DNA of 64,000 nt from Phyllobacteriaceae bacterium (GTDB taxonomy: Bacteria; Pseudomonadota; Alphaproteobacteria; Rhizobiales; Rhizobiaceae). Positions 18,505-27,662 of the stretch are shown here, in pieces. The DNA lies in the NCBI GenBank assembly GCA_002708825.1, contig PAPF01000007.1:205572-269571 (forward strand), in the 5' to 3' direction. The notes beneath the pieces are model-generated. The model saw only the letters and a list, made by a program, of their open reading frames with translations. It searched no databases and was not told the DNA's origin. Within the stretch, counting starts at the first letter, position 1; each line of letters opens with the position of its first letter. The translations under genes were made by a program, and so were the position numbers.

Positions 18505-19794
18505 CTATTCTTGTTGGAAAACGGTCTTTCCTGCAACCATTGTTTGCAGAACGCGGCCCTGCATCCGCGCACCCTCGAAGCAGGTGTTCTTCGACCGGGA
18601 GCGGATGTCGGCCTCGCGCACCAGCCATGGCTCGTCAAGGTCGACGATGGCAAGGTCGGCGCGCGCGCCGGGCTTCAGCGTGCCGGCATCCAGGCCGAAC
18701 AGGCGCGCCGGTGCGCTCGACAGCACCTCGATGATGCGCAGCAGCGGCAGGGCGCCGCCGTGATACAGGCGCAGCATGGCGCCGAGCAGGGTTTCAAGGC
18801 CGATGGCGCCGGTCTCGGCATCGGCGAAGGGCAGCCGCTTGGTGTCGACGTCCTGCGGATCATGCGACGAGACGACGATGTCGATCGTGCCGTCGCGCAC
18901 CGCTTCCACCATGGCCAGCCGGTCGTCCTCGTCGCGCAACGGCGGCGAGAGGCGGAAGAAGGTGCGGTATTCGCCGATGTCGTTCTCGTTGAGCGACAGG
19001 TGGTTGACCGAAACGCCGGCCGTCGCGTTCACGCCTTCGCCCTTGGCCAGCCGGATGGCGTCCGCCGACAGCTTCGTCGAGATCTTGGCCGCATGATAGG
19101 CCCCGCCCGTCAGGCGTGCCAGCATCAGGTCGCGTGCCAGCGGAATGAGTTCGGCCTCGCGCGGAATACCGGGCAGGCCGAGCCACGAGGCGAACAATCC
19201 CTCGTTCATCACGCCGGCGGAAGCAAGGTCGCGGTCCTGCGTCTCGTGCAGGATCACCGCGCCGAAATCGCGCGCATAGGTCAGCGCGCGCCGCATGACC
19301 AGCGAGGATGCGAGCGTGTTGCGCCCCTCGGTGAAGGCGACGGCGCCGGCTTCGCTGAGCAGGCCGATCTCGGTCATCTCGCGGCCGGCAAGGCCCTTCG
19401 TCACGGCAGCGGCGGGGTGAACGTTGACGCAGGCCGTGTCCCGCGCCGTCCGCAGCACGAATTCGACAAGTGCGACATCGTCGATCACCGGATCGGTGTC
19501 GGGCATGGTGACAATGGAGGTGATGCCGCCGGCCGCGGCCGCCTGGCTCGCCGAGGCGATGGTTTCCCGATGCTCGCCGCCCGGTTCGCCGACAAACACG
19601 CGCCCGTCGACCAGGCCGGGAATGATCGTGCGCCCCGCGCAGTCGATCACGGCCGCGCCTTCCGGCGCGCCCTGGTTGAGCGCGTCCGGCCCGGCCGCCG
19701 CGATCAGCCCGTCACGGATGAGAACGGAGCCGGTGGCGTCCAGCCCGCGCGACGGATCGACGATGCGCGCCCCGTGCAGCAGCGTCGCGCTCAT
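18505..19794 (-). CDS. pyrC: dihydroorotase-like protein lacking metal ligands
   Basis: A 429-residue amidohydrolase-fold protein. Active dihydroorotases have the metal motif DxHxH near residue 60; here the segment reads [13 protein letters not shown], with both histidines replaced (Arg and Phe). The later catalytic-Asp region, TDHAP in active enzymes, reads SSHDPQ. Some other positions remain ([16 protein letters not shown]). It overlaps pyrB by four bases. This resembles the PyrC' pseudo-enzymes that pair with and stabilise aspartate carbamoyltransferase. A functional dihydroorotase should then exist elsewhere in the genome. I keep the symbol only as the family label. Confidence 0.8.
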   Translation of the reverse strand: MSATLLHGARIVDPSRGLDATGSVLIRDGLIAAAGPDALNQGAPEGAAVIDCAGRTIIPGLVDGRVFVGEPGGEHRETIASASQAAAAGGITSIVTMPDTDPVIDDVALVEFVLRTARDTACVNVHPAAAVTKGLAGREMTEIGLLSEAGAVAFTEGRNTLASSLVMRRALTYARDFGAVILHETQDRDLASAGVMNEGLFASWLGLPGIPREAELIPLARDLMLARLTGGAYHAAKISTKLSADAIRLAKGEGVNATAGVSVNHLSLNENDIGEYRTFFRLSPPLRDEDDRLAMVEAVRDGTIDIVVSSHDPQDVDTKRLPFADAETGAIGLETLLGAMLRLYHGGALPLLRIIEVLSSAPARLFGLDAGTLKPGARADLAIVDLDEPWLVREADIRSRSKNTCFEGARMQGRVLQTMVAGKTVFQQE

Positions 19795-20753
19795 TGGCCT
19801 GAACCCTCCGTCTTGCGCGGATCGAGCAGCGCTTCCAGCACGCCCATGCGCACGGCTACGCCCATTTCCACCTGTTCCTGGATAACGCTTTGTGGCCCGT
19901 CCGCCACTTCCGAGGCGATCTCGACGCCCCGGTTCATCGGACCCGGATGCATGACGAGCGCATCGGGTTTCGCCGTCTTCAGCTTGGCGGCATCGAGGCC
20001 GAAATAGCGGAAATATTCGCGCACCGAGGGCACCGATGCGCCGGCCATGCGCTCGCGTTGCAGGCGCAGCATCATGACGACATCGGCGTCTTTGAGGCCC
20101 TCCGCCATGGAATGGAACGGCGTCACGCCCATCTTCGCGATGCCGGAGGGCAGCAGCGTGGAGGGCGCGACCACGCGCACATGCGCACCCATGGCGTTGA
20201 GCAGGATGATGTTGGACCGCGCCACGCGCGAATGCAGCACGTCCCCGCAGATCGCGACCGTCAGCCCGCCGAGCGTGCCCTTGGCGCGGCGGATCGTCAG
20301 CGCGTCGAGCAGCGCCTGGGTCGGGTGCTCGTGCGCCCCGTCGCCCGCATTGATGACCGCGCAGCCCACTTTCTGCGCCAGCAGCGCCACGGCGCCGGCC
20401 GAGGCGTGGCGAACCACCAGGGCGTCGGGTCTCATGGCGTTCAGCGTCATGGCGGTGTCGATCAGCGTCTCGCCCTTCTTCACCGAAGAAGAGGCAACCG
20501 ACATGTTCATCACGTCCGCGCCAAGCCGTTTGCCGGCCAGTTCGAATGAGGACTGCGTGCGCGTGGAGGCCTCGAAGAACAGGTTGATCTGGGTTCGCCC
20601 GCGCAGGGCCGCCGATTTCTTGTCCTTCTGCCGGGACAGCGCCACCGCCCGTTCCGCGCGATTGAGCAGAAGGTCGATGTCGTAAGGGGACAGGCCGGCA
20701 ATGCCGAGCAGGTGCCGGTGGGGATAGACGGGGAAGTCGGTGTCGCTGATCAT
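19791..20753 (-). CDS. pyrB: aspartate carbamoyltransferase catalytic subunit
   Basis: A 320-residue enzyme that forms carbamoyl-aspartate, the committed step of pyrimidine synthesis. The carbamoyl-phosphate loop [13 protein letters not shown], the [12 protein letters not shown] motif, MLRLQRERM and the [10 protein letters not shown] aspartate-binding segment are all intact. No pyrI regulatory subunit is present; instead the dihydroorotase-like gene follows with an ATGA overlap, as expected for the class A holoenzyme. It is the first gene of the pyrB-pyrC-plsY-dprA run. Confidence 0.96.
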   Translation of the reverse strand: MISDTDFPVYPHRHLLGIAGLSPYDIDLLLNRAERAVALSRQKDKKSAALRGRTQINLFFEASTRTQSSFELAGKRLGADVMNMSVASSSVKKGETLIDTAMTLNAMRPDALVVRHASAGAVALLAQKVGCAVINAGDGAHEHPTQALLDALTIRRAKGTLGGLTVAICGDVLHSRVARSNIILLNAMGAHVRVVAPSTLLPSGIAKMGVTPFHSMAEGLKDADVVMMLRLQRERMAGASVPSVREYFRYFGLDAAKLKTAKPDALVMHPGPMNRGVEIASEVADGPQSVIQEQVEMGVAVRMGVLEALLDPRKTEGSGQ

Positions 20754-20960
20754 CTTGAGAGGGTGCTATAGGACCGCCCGCGCCATGCCGCAAGCGCCTG
20801 CCGCCGGACGTCCCCGGTTTCCAACCGGTTTTTGGCGCAGTTCCCGGGCAGCGTCGGGTCGCAATGACGGCAAGCCCTGTCTCATTCGACCAAGCGGGAA
20901 GGATTTGCCTGCGCCATGTTTGGCGCGGCGAAATGCTGCGAGGACAGGGGGAATCGGCCG

Positions 20961-22220
20961 ATGGCAACGTTTGACTGGCATGCGGAGCGCAGCGACCTTT
21001 CCGGCATCGCGCTCCTCGACCGGGCGCCAGAGAGCGACGGCATCGACCTGAAGGCGGTGCGCCTCTACCGCCGGGACCGGGTGCGCGCGCAGATGGCGCT
21101 CTACGGCATCGACGCCGTCCTGCTCTCCGATCCGGTCAACATCCGCTATGCCACCGGCACCCGCAACATGCAGGTCTTCAGCCAACGCAACGGACCGGCG
21201 CGTTATCTCCTGCTTACAGCAGACCGCTCCATCCTGTTCGAATTCACCGGCTGCGAGCACCTCGCGCAAGGATTCGAGACGGTGGACGAGGTGCGCCCGG
21301 CGCTGACTGCCAGTTTCGTCGCCGCCGGTCCGCACATCGCCGGCCGCGAGCGTCTCTGGGCGCGCGAAATGGCGGCCCTCGTCACGGAACTGTGCGGCCC
21401 GGACGCAACGCTTGGCATGGAACGCATGAATGCCGGCGCCGCCATCGCCCTGGCCGGCGAGGGCCTTCGGATCGTCGATGCGCAGCAGCCGGTGGAGATG
21501 GCCCGTTCCATCAAGTCGGCCGAGGAGATGAAATGCGTGAATGCCTCGCTGCGCGCCACCGAGGTCGCCGTTGCCAAGCTGCGCGATGCCATCCGCCCCG
21601 GCCTCACGGAAACGGAATTGTGGGCCGTGCTGCACAAGTCGGTGATCGAGCAAAACGGGGATTATTGCGAGACCCGCCTGCTCAATGCCGGCCAGCGCAC
21701 CAATCCCTGGTTCCAGGAGACCGCCCATCACGTCATCGGACCCAACGAACTGATCGCGCTGGATACGGACGTCGTCGGATGCCACGGATACTACTCGGAT
21801 TTCTCGCGCACCTTCCATGCCGGCCCGGACAGGCCGTCGCCCGCCCAGCGCGAGCTTTACAAGACCGCCTTCGAGCAGGTGCACCACAACATGGACATCC
21901 TCAAGCCGGGCGTGAGCTTTCGCGACTATGCCGACCGCGCCTGGGACATACCGGAGAAATACCACGCCAACCGCTACTACCTGTCGGCCCATGGCTGCGG
22001 CATGACGGGCGAATATCCCTATCTCTACCACCGCGCCGATTTCCCCGATGCCGGTTATGACGGCATCATCGAACCGGGCATGACACTGTGCGTGGAAAGC
22101 TATATCGGCGAGGCCGGCGGGCGCGAAGGCGTCAAGCTGGAACAGCAGGTCCTCGTCACAGAAACCGGGATCGAACTGCTGTCGCGCTTTCCCTTCGAGG
22201 AAAGCCTTCTGGCCGGCTGA
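20961..22220 (+). CDS. DddP-like M24-family metalloprotein
   Basis: A 419-residue protein with a creatinase-type N-terminal domain and a pita-bread C-terminal domain. The metal ligands are Asp268, Asp270, Asp280, His344, Glu379 and Glu394. From memory, the ligands of the DMSP lyase DddP are D295, D297, D307, H371, E406 and E421; all six match with one constant offset of 27. Further shared segments are DPVNIRYATGTRNMQ, RTNPWFQE and EPGMTLCVE. The proposed DddP catalytic base (Asp377) falls on Gly350, so DMSP lyase activity is doubtful. The start at 20961 follows a GGGGGA site. It is divergent from pyrB. Confidence 0.75.
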   Translation: MATFDWHAERSDLSGIALLDRAPESDGIDLKAVRLYRRDRVRAQMALYGIDAVLLSDPVNIRYATGTRNMQVFSQRNGPARYLLLTADRSILFEFTGCEHLAQGFETVDEVRPALTASFVAAGPHIAGRERLWAREMAALVTELCGPDATLGMERMNAGAAIALAGEGLRIVDAQQPVEMARSIKSAEEMKCVNASLRATEVAVAKLRDAIRPGLTETELWAVLHKSVIEQNGDYCETRLLNAGQRTNPWFQETAHHVIGPNELIALDTDVVGCHGYYSDFSRTFHAGPDRPSPAQRELYKTAFEQVHHNMDILKPGVSFRDYADRAWDIPEKYHANRYYLSAHGCGMTGEYPYLYHRADFPDAGYDGIIEPGMTLCVESYIGEAGGREGVKLEQQVLVTETGIELLSRFPFEESLLAG

Positions 22221-22365
22221 CAGCCCGGCAGAATGCCTGTTCGCTGTTTTTCTGCCTCGCAGCTTGCGCGCGTGGTCGCCGGCAGGCGCCGGCGCGTCTA
22301 TAAGGAGGCGACGGGATTCGCCGTGGCGCGAACCCCTGTGACAGGTGAAAAAGGGGAGGCCGGCC

Positions 22366-23997
22366 GTGGCCACGCATGAAGTGCTGAACCAGTCCCCGCC
22401 CTTTGCGGGCGGCAATGCCTGGCGGTCCGATCCGCTCCTCGTCCAGATCACCGAACATTTCCCGGCAGAGGTGCGCAACGACCTCGACCAGCTTGGCCGC
22501 TTCGTGCTGACAGCCGAGGCGCAGGACACCGCAAGGCTCGCCAACGAATACACTCCGGTCCTGAAAACCCATGACCGGCAGGGCCGCCGCGTCGATATGG
22601 TGGACTATCATCCGGCCTATCACGCGCTGATGCGCCGCTCCGCGGCGGCCGGCCTGCATTCCTCGATCTGGGAAAACACCCCGTCCGAGAAGGGCATCCG
22701 CCATCAGGCGCGCGCGGCGCGCTTCTTCCTCGTCGGCCAGCTTGAATCGGGCCATCTCTGCCCGCTCACCATGACAAGCGCATCCCTTGCGCCGTTAATG
22801 GCCAGCCCGCACCTGTTCCGCGAATGGGCGCCGCGCGTCACGTCCCGCAAATATGACAGCGCGAGCAAGCCGCCGGCCGCCAAGGCGGGCCTGACGCTCG
22901 GCATGGGCATGACCGAGAAGCAGGGCGGAACCGACGTGCGCGCCAACACCAGCCGCGCCGAACCGGCCGGCAAGGATCTCTACCGCATCACCGGCCACAA
23001 ATGGTTCATGTCCGCGCCGATGTCGGACGCCTTCCTGCTGCTGGCCCAGGCGCCCGAGGGGCTGACCTGTTTCCTCGTTCCGCGCATCCTGGCCGACGGA
23101 ACGCCGAACGGCCTGCGCTTCCAGCGCCTCAAGGACAAGCTCGGCAACCGCTCCAACGCGTCCTCCGAGGTTGAATTCGACGACGTGATCGCCCAGGCCG
23201 TGGGTGAGCCCGGCGACGGCGTGCGCACCATCATGGACATGGTCACGCTGACCCGGCTCGACTGCGCGCTGGGCTCTGCCGGCCTGATGCGCGCCAGCCT
23301 GGCCGAGGCCGTCCACCATGCCCGCCATCGCAAGGTCTTTGGACGCCTGCTGGCCGATCAGCCGCTCATGGTGCGCGTCCTGGCCGATCTGGCACTCGAC
23401 GTGGCGGCGGCGACCGCGCTGTCCATGCGGCTGGCCCGCGCCTTCGACACCGCGGCCCAGGACGATGGCGAGGCCGCCTTCGCCCGCGCCATGACACCGG
23501 TTGTCAAGTATTGGGTCTGCAAGGTCGCTCCGCCGCTCATTTACGAGGCGATGGAATGCCTTGGCGGCAATGGCTATGTCGAGGGCGGCAATCTTGCCCG
23601 CCACTACCGCGAGGCTCCGGTCAACGCCATCTGGGAAGGCTCCGGCAATGTCATGGCGCTCGATGTCCTGCGCGTGCTGAAGCGCGGCCCGGCCCTGTTC
23701 GAGCGCGTGGTCGCCGGCATGGAGGCCGATCTCGGCGCAGCCGGCAAGGGCACCATCGACGTCCTGCGTGCCGCCATGCAGGTCGCGGTCAATGACGAGG
23801 GCGCCGCGCGCATCCTCACCGAGCAGCTTGCCCTTGCCGCCGCCGCAGCCGAACTGCGGCGCATTGGCGCGGGCCGTGTGGCCGATGCCTTCATCGAGAC
23901 AAGGCTCGCCGGGCAATGGCGTGCCACCTACGGCATGCTCGACGCCCGCCACGACGCCGCCGTCATCATCGATTCGCTCTACCCGGATGCCGGCTGA
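22366..23997 (+). CDS. AidB-type acyl-CoA dehydrogenase
   Basis: A 543-residue flavoprotein related to AidB, the alkylation-inducible isovaleryl-CoA dehydrogenase-like protein. Typical segments are LGMGMTEKQGGTDVRANT (flavin/substrate contact), ITGHKWFMSAPMSD and YEAMECLGGNGYVE near the C-terminal domain. The length matches AidB (about 540) rather than ordinary dehydrogenases (about 390). A GTG at 22366 is chosen as start because GGGGAGG lies six bases upstream; another GTG at 22345 lies before that site. It could act in DNA protection or in branched-chain catabolism; no catabolic genes are adjacent. Confidence 0.82.
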   Translation: MATHEVLNQSPPFAGGNAWRSDPLLVQITEHFPAEVRNDLDQLGRFVLTAEAQDTARLANEYTPVLKTHDRQGRRVDMVDYHPAYHALMRRSAAAGLHSSIWENTPSEKGIRHQARAARFFLVGQLESGHLCPLTMTSASLAPLMASPHLFREWAPRVTSRKYDSASKPPAAKAGLTLGMGMTEKQGGTDVRANTSRAEPAGKDLYRITGHKWFMSAPMSDAFLLLAQAPEGLTCFLVPRILADGTPNGLRFQRLKDKLGNRSNASSEVEFDDVIAQAVGEPGDGVRTIMDMVTLTRLDCALGSAGLMRASLAEAVHHARHRKVFGRLLADQPLMVRVLADLALDVAAATALSMRLARAFDTAAQDDGEAAFARAMTPVVKYWVCKVAPPLIYEAMECLGGNGYVEGGNLARHYREAPVNAIWEGSGNVMALDVLRVLKRGPALFERVVAGMEADLGAAGKGTIDVLRAAMQVAVNDEGAARILTEQLALAAAAAELRRIGAGRVADAFIETRLAGQWRATYGMLDARHDAAVIIDSLYPDAG

Positions 23998-24933
23998 TCA
24001 GCTTGCCACCAGCGCTGCCAGCCCCAGCACGGCCGGGATGGAAAAGAAGGACACGGCCGTCTGCACGGTGACGGTCGCGGCATAGAGCGGTGCGTCGCCA
24101 CCCATCTGTCTTGCCAGCAGGTAGCCGTTCATCGCCGTGGGCACCGCGCCGCACAGGGCCAGCCAGAGAATGGCCTCGCCTGTCACGCCGAAGGCAAGGC
24201 CCAGCCCGACGAGAATGGCCGGATAGACCGCGAGCTTGATGACGACGGGAAACCAGAGCGAGGCGCGGGCGCTGAACATGTCGCCCGGCCTCAGACCGGC
24301 ACCGATGGCGATCAGGCCCATGCCGAGCGCGGCGCGGGCGACCAGGCTCAGCGTGACATCCAGCGGCCCGTAGAGCCCGCCGGGGATATGGCGCGCCAGG
24401 AGCCCGGCGGTGGCGGCGAGGATGAGCGGGTTGACCGCCATGCGCCGGATGATCGTTCCCCAGTCGGCCTGCGCGTCGGCAAAGCGCGTCACCACGAACA
24501 CCGATGCGATGTTGACGGGAATGACGATGGCCGCCATGGCCAGCGCCACGACCGCCACGCCTTCCGGCGGAAACAGCTTTTCGGCGATCGCCAGCGCCAT
24601 GAACCCGTTCCAGCGCACGGCCGTCTGGAAAACGGTCGAATATTCGCTGCGCGCGATCTTGCCTATTGCGCGCAGGGCCGGCCAGAACGCCATCATGGCG
24701 CCCATGCCCAGGAACAGCGCGGCCACGAGGGCGACGATCAGCGGCCCAAGTTCCAGCCGGGAAAAATCGGCCCTCAGGATCGAGGCGAAGAGCAGGGCAG
24801 GGTAGAGGAACCAGAAGCCGAGTTGCTCCAGCCCGTTCCATGCCGCCCGGTCGATGACGGGTGAGCGCCGCAGCAGGTTGCCGGCCATGATGAGCAGGAA
24901 GATGGGGAGGATGCTTTCGAAGGTGGCGATCAT
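23998..24933 (-). CDS. AEC-family transporter
   Basis: A 311-residue membrane protein of the auxin efflux carrier family, with about ten hydrophobic segments in two halves. The second half holds GAVPTAMNGYLLARQMGGD, the helix-break region that is typical of AEC proteins. Such carriers export organic acids or unknown substrates in bacteria. It is convergent with the AidB gene: the two coding regions abut with no spacer (23997/23998). Confidence 0.82.
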   Translation of the reverse strand: MIATFESILPIFLLIMAGNLLRRSPVIDRAAWNGLEQLGFWFLYPALLFASILRADFSRLELGPLIVALVAALFLGMGAMMAFWPALRAIGKIARSEYSTVFQTAVRWNGFMALAIAEKLFPPEGVAVVALAMAAIVIPVNIASVFVVTRFADAQADWGTIIRRMAVNPLILAATAGLLARHIPGGLYGPLDVTLSLVARAALGMGLIAIGAGLRPGDMFSARASLWFPVVIKLAVYPAILVGLGLAFGVTGEAILWLALCGAVPTAMNGYLLARQMGGDAPLYAATVTVQTAVSFFSIPAVLGLAALVAS

Positions 24934-24995
24934 TCAAGCGCTTATGCAGATGTTTCAACGTCGCGGCAATCGGCGTTTTCCACCGGAGGGGCCGC

Positions 24996-25030
24996 GCCGT
25001 TAACCTTAACGAATGGTTTCCATTGCCCGG
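24996..25030. promoter_or_regulatory. GTTAACCTTAAC element, also present at 42613
   Basis: The segment around GTTAACCTTAACGAATGG lies between two divergent genes (24933 and 25077). A related segment occurs at 42613-42649, with about 24 of the first 30 positions equal. Both carry paired TTAA and a TTTCC-TTG tail. It may be a regulator site or a dispersed repeat; the regulator is unknown. Confidence 0.3.
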
Positions 25031-25076
25031 TCCCCGGCCGCGGGCCAGTTTGTAGGGGAGACCACAGGGAATCGCC

Positions 25077-25595
25077 ATGCCGCGCCTCATAGCCTTCGCG
25101 ATCTGCTTTTTCTGGATGGCTGCCCACCTGCTGGCGGCCCTTGCGGCGATGGGCCTGGCGCCGGTGGGCTATCTTGCCATGTCCCAGATGGGACAGTCGG
25201 GGGCTGTGGCAGGCCTGGCGCTTGCCGCCGCGCATGGTGCAGTGGCGGCCGGCTTCCTGTGGGCCTTCGGTGCCGTGATGCTGGATGAGGGTGCCGGTGC
25301 CCGCGAGATCGGCTTTGCCGTCAATGCGGCGTTCGGTGGCGCCATCCTGCTGGCTGCGGCAAGCCTGCTTCTCATGCCGGTCACGGCCGATGGCGGCAGC
25401 GCCCATGTCCTGTTCGTGCAACTGGCCGCGCTGGGGGCAACCTATGCGGCCATCCATGCGGAGGTCGTTGGCAGCGCGCAAGCGGATGCGCCTGCGCGAG
25501 CAGAAGTCGCCCAGCGCATGGCTATGGGTGCGGCACACGATTCAATGCTTGCCGCGCTGTCGGGGCGCGGCGGAACGGGGGAGGAGAGGGGCTGA
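25077..25595 (+). CDS. hypothetical four-segment membrane protein
   Basis: A 172-residue protein. The first ~120 residues form about four hydrophobic spans (for example LIAFAICFFWMAAHLLAALAA and GAILLAAASLLLMPV); the tail from about residue 135 is hydrophilic. I do not recognise the family. Its stop overlaps the start of the next gene by one base (TGATG), which indicates an operon with the DUF6105 gene. Confidence 0.6.
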   Translation: MPRLIAFAICFFWMAAHLLAALAAMGLAPVGYLAMSQMGQSGAVAGLALAAAHGAVAAGFLWAFGAVMLDEGAGAREIGFAVNAAFGGAILLAAASLLLMPVTADGGSAHVLFVQLAALGATYAAIHAEVVGSAQADAPARAEVAQRMAMGAAHDSMLAALSGRGGTGEERG

Positions 25596-25960
25596 TGCGC
25601 TATCTCTTGATTTTCTGGGCTTTGCCCATCGGCTTTCTCGCTGCCTGGTACGGCCTGTCCTACCATGACATCAATTTTGGCACGGTCTTCTTCTCCCGCG
25701 CCCTGCATGATGCCGTCTTCCAGGTCTATGGCGACATGATCGGCGTGGCGCCCGAGACAATTCCCTGGCTGGTGCTTGATGCGATCATCTTCGACACCTT
25801 CCTGATCATGGGGCTTTTCGCCTTCCGCCGCCGCAAGCAGATCCGCGCCTGGTGGGTCTCTCGCCGCCAACGGCAGGCCGACGAAAACGCCATGCCCGAC
25901 CTGCCGGCGCCGGCGAATGCCGCACGCGCACCGGAAGGCTTCTACACGCCCGCCGAATGA
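25595..25960 (+). CDS. DUF6105 family membrane protein
   Basis: A 121-residue protein starting [20 protein letters not shown]. There are two membrane spans (residues about 4-22 and 58-77), followed by a basic stretch [17 protein letters not shown] that should be cytoplasmic. I recall it as DUF6105 from rhizobia, with moderate certainty. It is coupled to the preceding membrane gene, and its last 19 bases overlap the 3' end of the convergent ruvX. The function is unknown. Confidence 0.65.
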   Translation: MRYLLIFWALPIGFLAAWYGLSYHDINFGTVFFSRALHDAVFQVYGDMIGVAPETIPWLVLDAIIFDTFLIMGLFAFRRRKQIRAWWVSRRQRQADENAMPDLPAPANAARAPEGFYTPAE

Positions 25961-26430
25961 TCGCCGGACAGGGCGTGCAACCGGTCGAGCGCGCCTTGCA
26001 GGATGAAGGCCGCTGCGGCCGAATCGATACGTGTCTCGCGCTTGCGGCGCGAAACGTCCATTTCCAGCAGCGCCCTTTCGGCCGCGACGGTTGACAGCCG
26101 CTCGTCCCAGTAGACGAAGGGCAGGTCTGTCAGCGCCTCCATGTTGCGCACGAAGGCGCGTGTTGCCTGCACGCGCGGCCCCTGGCTGCCATCCATGTTC
26201 ATCGGCAGGCCGATGACGAAGGCCGCCACGCCGTCCTTTCTTGCCTCCGCCAGCAGTTTCTGCGCATCGACGGTGAATTTCTTGCGCTCGATCACCGCGC
26301 GGGGATTGGCAAAGGCGAGCGATCGGTCCGATACGGCAAGGCCGATCGTCTTCGTGCCGAGGTCGAGTCCGGCAATGGTGGCGCCTGGCGGCAGGGAAAC
26401 GGCCAGTTCCTCGATGGACAGAACGGTCAC
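25942..26430 (-). CDS. ruvX: Holliday junction resolvase-like RuvX/YqgF
   Basis: A 162-residue RNase H-fold nuclease needed for pre-16S rRNA 5' processing in E. coli and proposed to resolve Holliday junctions. The acidic active-site positions are visible: Asp in [16 protein letters not shown], Glu in [12 protein letters not shown] and Asp in [24 protein letters not shown] is the family loop. The N-terminus is about 18 residues longer than YqgF. It is convergent with, and overlaps, the DUF6105 gene. Confidence 0.9.
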   Translation of the reverse strand: MTVLSIEELAVSLPPGATIAGLDLGTKTIGLAVSDRSLAFANPRAVIERKKFTVDAQKLLAEARKDGVAAFVIGLPMNMDGSQGPRVQATRAFVRNMEALTDLPFVYWDERLSTVAAERALLEMDVSRRKRETRIDSAAAAFILQGALDRLHALSGDHSAGV

Positions 26431-26503
26431 CCTTCATTCTCCGCATTGATTTGACATCTGGCGGTTCTATTCTCCATCGCAGTCAAAAGCGAGGAGAGAA
26501 CCG

Positions 26504-27211
26504 ATGAAGCTGACCTGGTACGGCCATGCCACATTCCGCGTCGAGATGGGCGATGCGAGAATCCTGATCGACCCCTTCCTGTCGGGAAACCCGTCCTGGG
26601 GGAAGGGTTGGGAAGGCCCGGCCGAAGGCGCGACGCATGTCCTTGTGACCCATGGACATGACGATCACCTGCTCGACGCGGTGGATATCTGCAAGGCCAC
26701 CGGTGCGCAGCTTGTCGCCAATTTCGAGATTGCCATGTTCCTGGCTGCAAAGGGCGTGCCCGAGGACAGGCTGAACCCCGGCAACCAGGGCGGCACCGTC
26801 GATTGCGGCGGCTTCACCACCACCTTCGTCCATGCCCAGCATTCCTCGTCTTCCCAGACCGGCGGTGGCGGCAATGTCTATCTCGGCAACCCGCTCGGCC
26901 TTGTCCTCCATGCGCCGGGTGAAAAGACGCTCTACCACATGGGCGATACCGACATCTTCTCCGACATGGCCTTGATCAACGAACTGCACCAGCCGGACAT
27001 CGGCCTCGTTCCTGTCGGCGACCGCTTCACCATGGGCGGCGCGGTGGCCGCGCTCGCCTGCCAGCGCTTCTTCCGGTTTTCCACCGTCATTCCCTGCCAT
27101 TACGGCACCTTCCCGATCATCGAGCCCGATGCCTCCAAGTTCGTCGCCGGCATGGACGGGTCCGGCGTCGACGTACTGATCCCCGCCATCGGCGAGACGA
27201 TCGAACTCTGA
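26504..27211 (+). CDS. UPF0173 metal-dependent hydrolase
   Basis: A 235-residue metallo-beta-lactamase-fold protein of the UPF0173 type. [10 protein letters not shown] opens the fold, [11 protein letters not shown] binds two metals, [11 protein letters not shown] carries the bridging Asp, and [10 protein letters not shown] holds a further His. The start follows GAGGAGA. The substrate is unknown; the family is sometimes annotated L-ascorbate-6-phosphate lactonase-like, without experimental support here. It is divergent from ruvX across 73 bases. Confidence 0.88.
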   Translation: MKLTWYGHATFRVEMGDARILIDPFLSGNPSWGKGWEGPAEGATHVLVTHGHDDHLLDAVDICKATGAQLVANFEIAMFLAAKGVPEDRLNPGNQGGTVDCGGFTTTFVHAQHSSSSQTGGGGNVYLGNPLGLVLHAPGEKTLYHMGDTDIFSDMALINELHQPDIGLVPVGDRFTMGGAVAALACQRFFRFSTVIPCHYGTFPIIEPDASKFVAGMDGSGVDVLIPAIGETIEL

Positions 27212-27347
27212 CAGGCGCCGCCGGGCCGCGCCGGTCATTGACCGTTGCGCCCGGCACGCCGGGGCTTTATAGCCGCATGGGAAATGCCCGGGCGCATGTG
27301 TTGCCCGGGCAGCGCCAAACCTGTAACTCACGCGCCGGAGCTTTCGC

Positions 27348-27635
27348 ATGTCCGTCGATCTCGACACCGTCAAGCGCGTCGCGCGCCTGGCCCGCATCGC
27401 CGTCACCGGGGAAGAAGCCTCGGCCATGACCGGCAAGCTCAATTCCATTCTCGGCTTCGTCGAGCAACTCGATGAGGTGGACGTTTCCGGCGTCGAACCG
27501 ATGACATCCGTCATCCCGATGGAGATGAGGAAGCGCACCGACGCGGTGACCGACGGCGCGAAGGCCGCGGATATCGTCGCGAACGCTCCGGCCTCCGAGG
27601 AAAATTTCTTCCTCGTGCCGAAAGTCGTCGAATAA
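27348..27635 (+). CDS. gatC: Asp/Glu-tRNA amidotransferase subunit C
   Basis: A 95-residue small subunit that wraps and stabilises GatA in the GatCAB complex, which converts Glu-tRNA(Gln) and Asp-tRNA(Asn) to the amidated forms. Recognised by [33 protein letters not shown] and FFLVPKVVE. It is cotranscribed with gatA after 27 bases. gatB lies 15 kb away, so the complex is encoded at two sites. Confidence 0.95.
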   Translation: MSVDLDTVKRVARLARIAVTGEEASAMTGKLNSILGFVEQLDEVDVSGVEPMTSVIPMEMRKRTDAVTDGAKAADIVANAPASEENFFLVPKVVE

Positions 27636-27662
27636 CAAGCTGCCCAGCGGAAATTGCCGATC

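Noticed and set aside
20766-22553. 595-codon minus-strand frame opposite the M24 gene
   Set aside because: Antisense shadow; the M24 protein has all metal ligands in register with DddP.
27238-27271. Promoter of gatC (TTGACC ... TTTATA)
   Set aside because: The spacing of about 22 bases is too long for sigma70; not listed as a feature.
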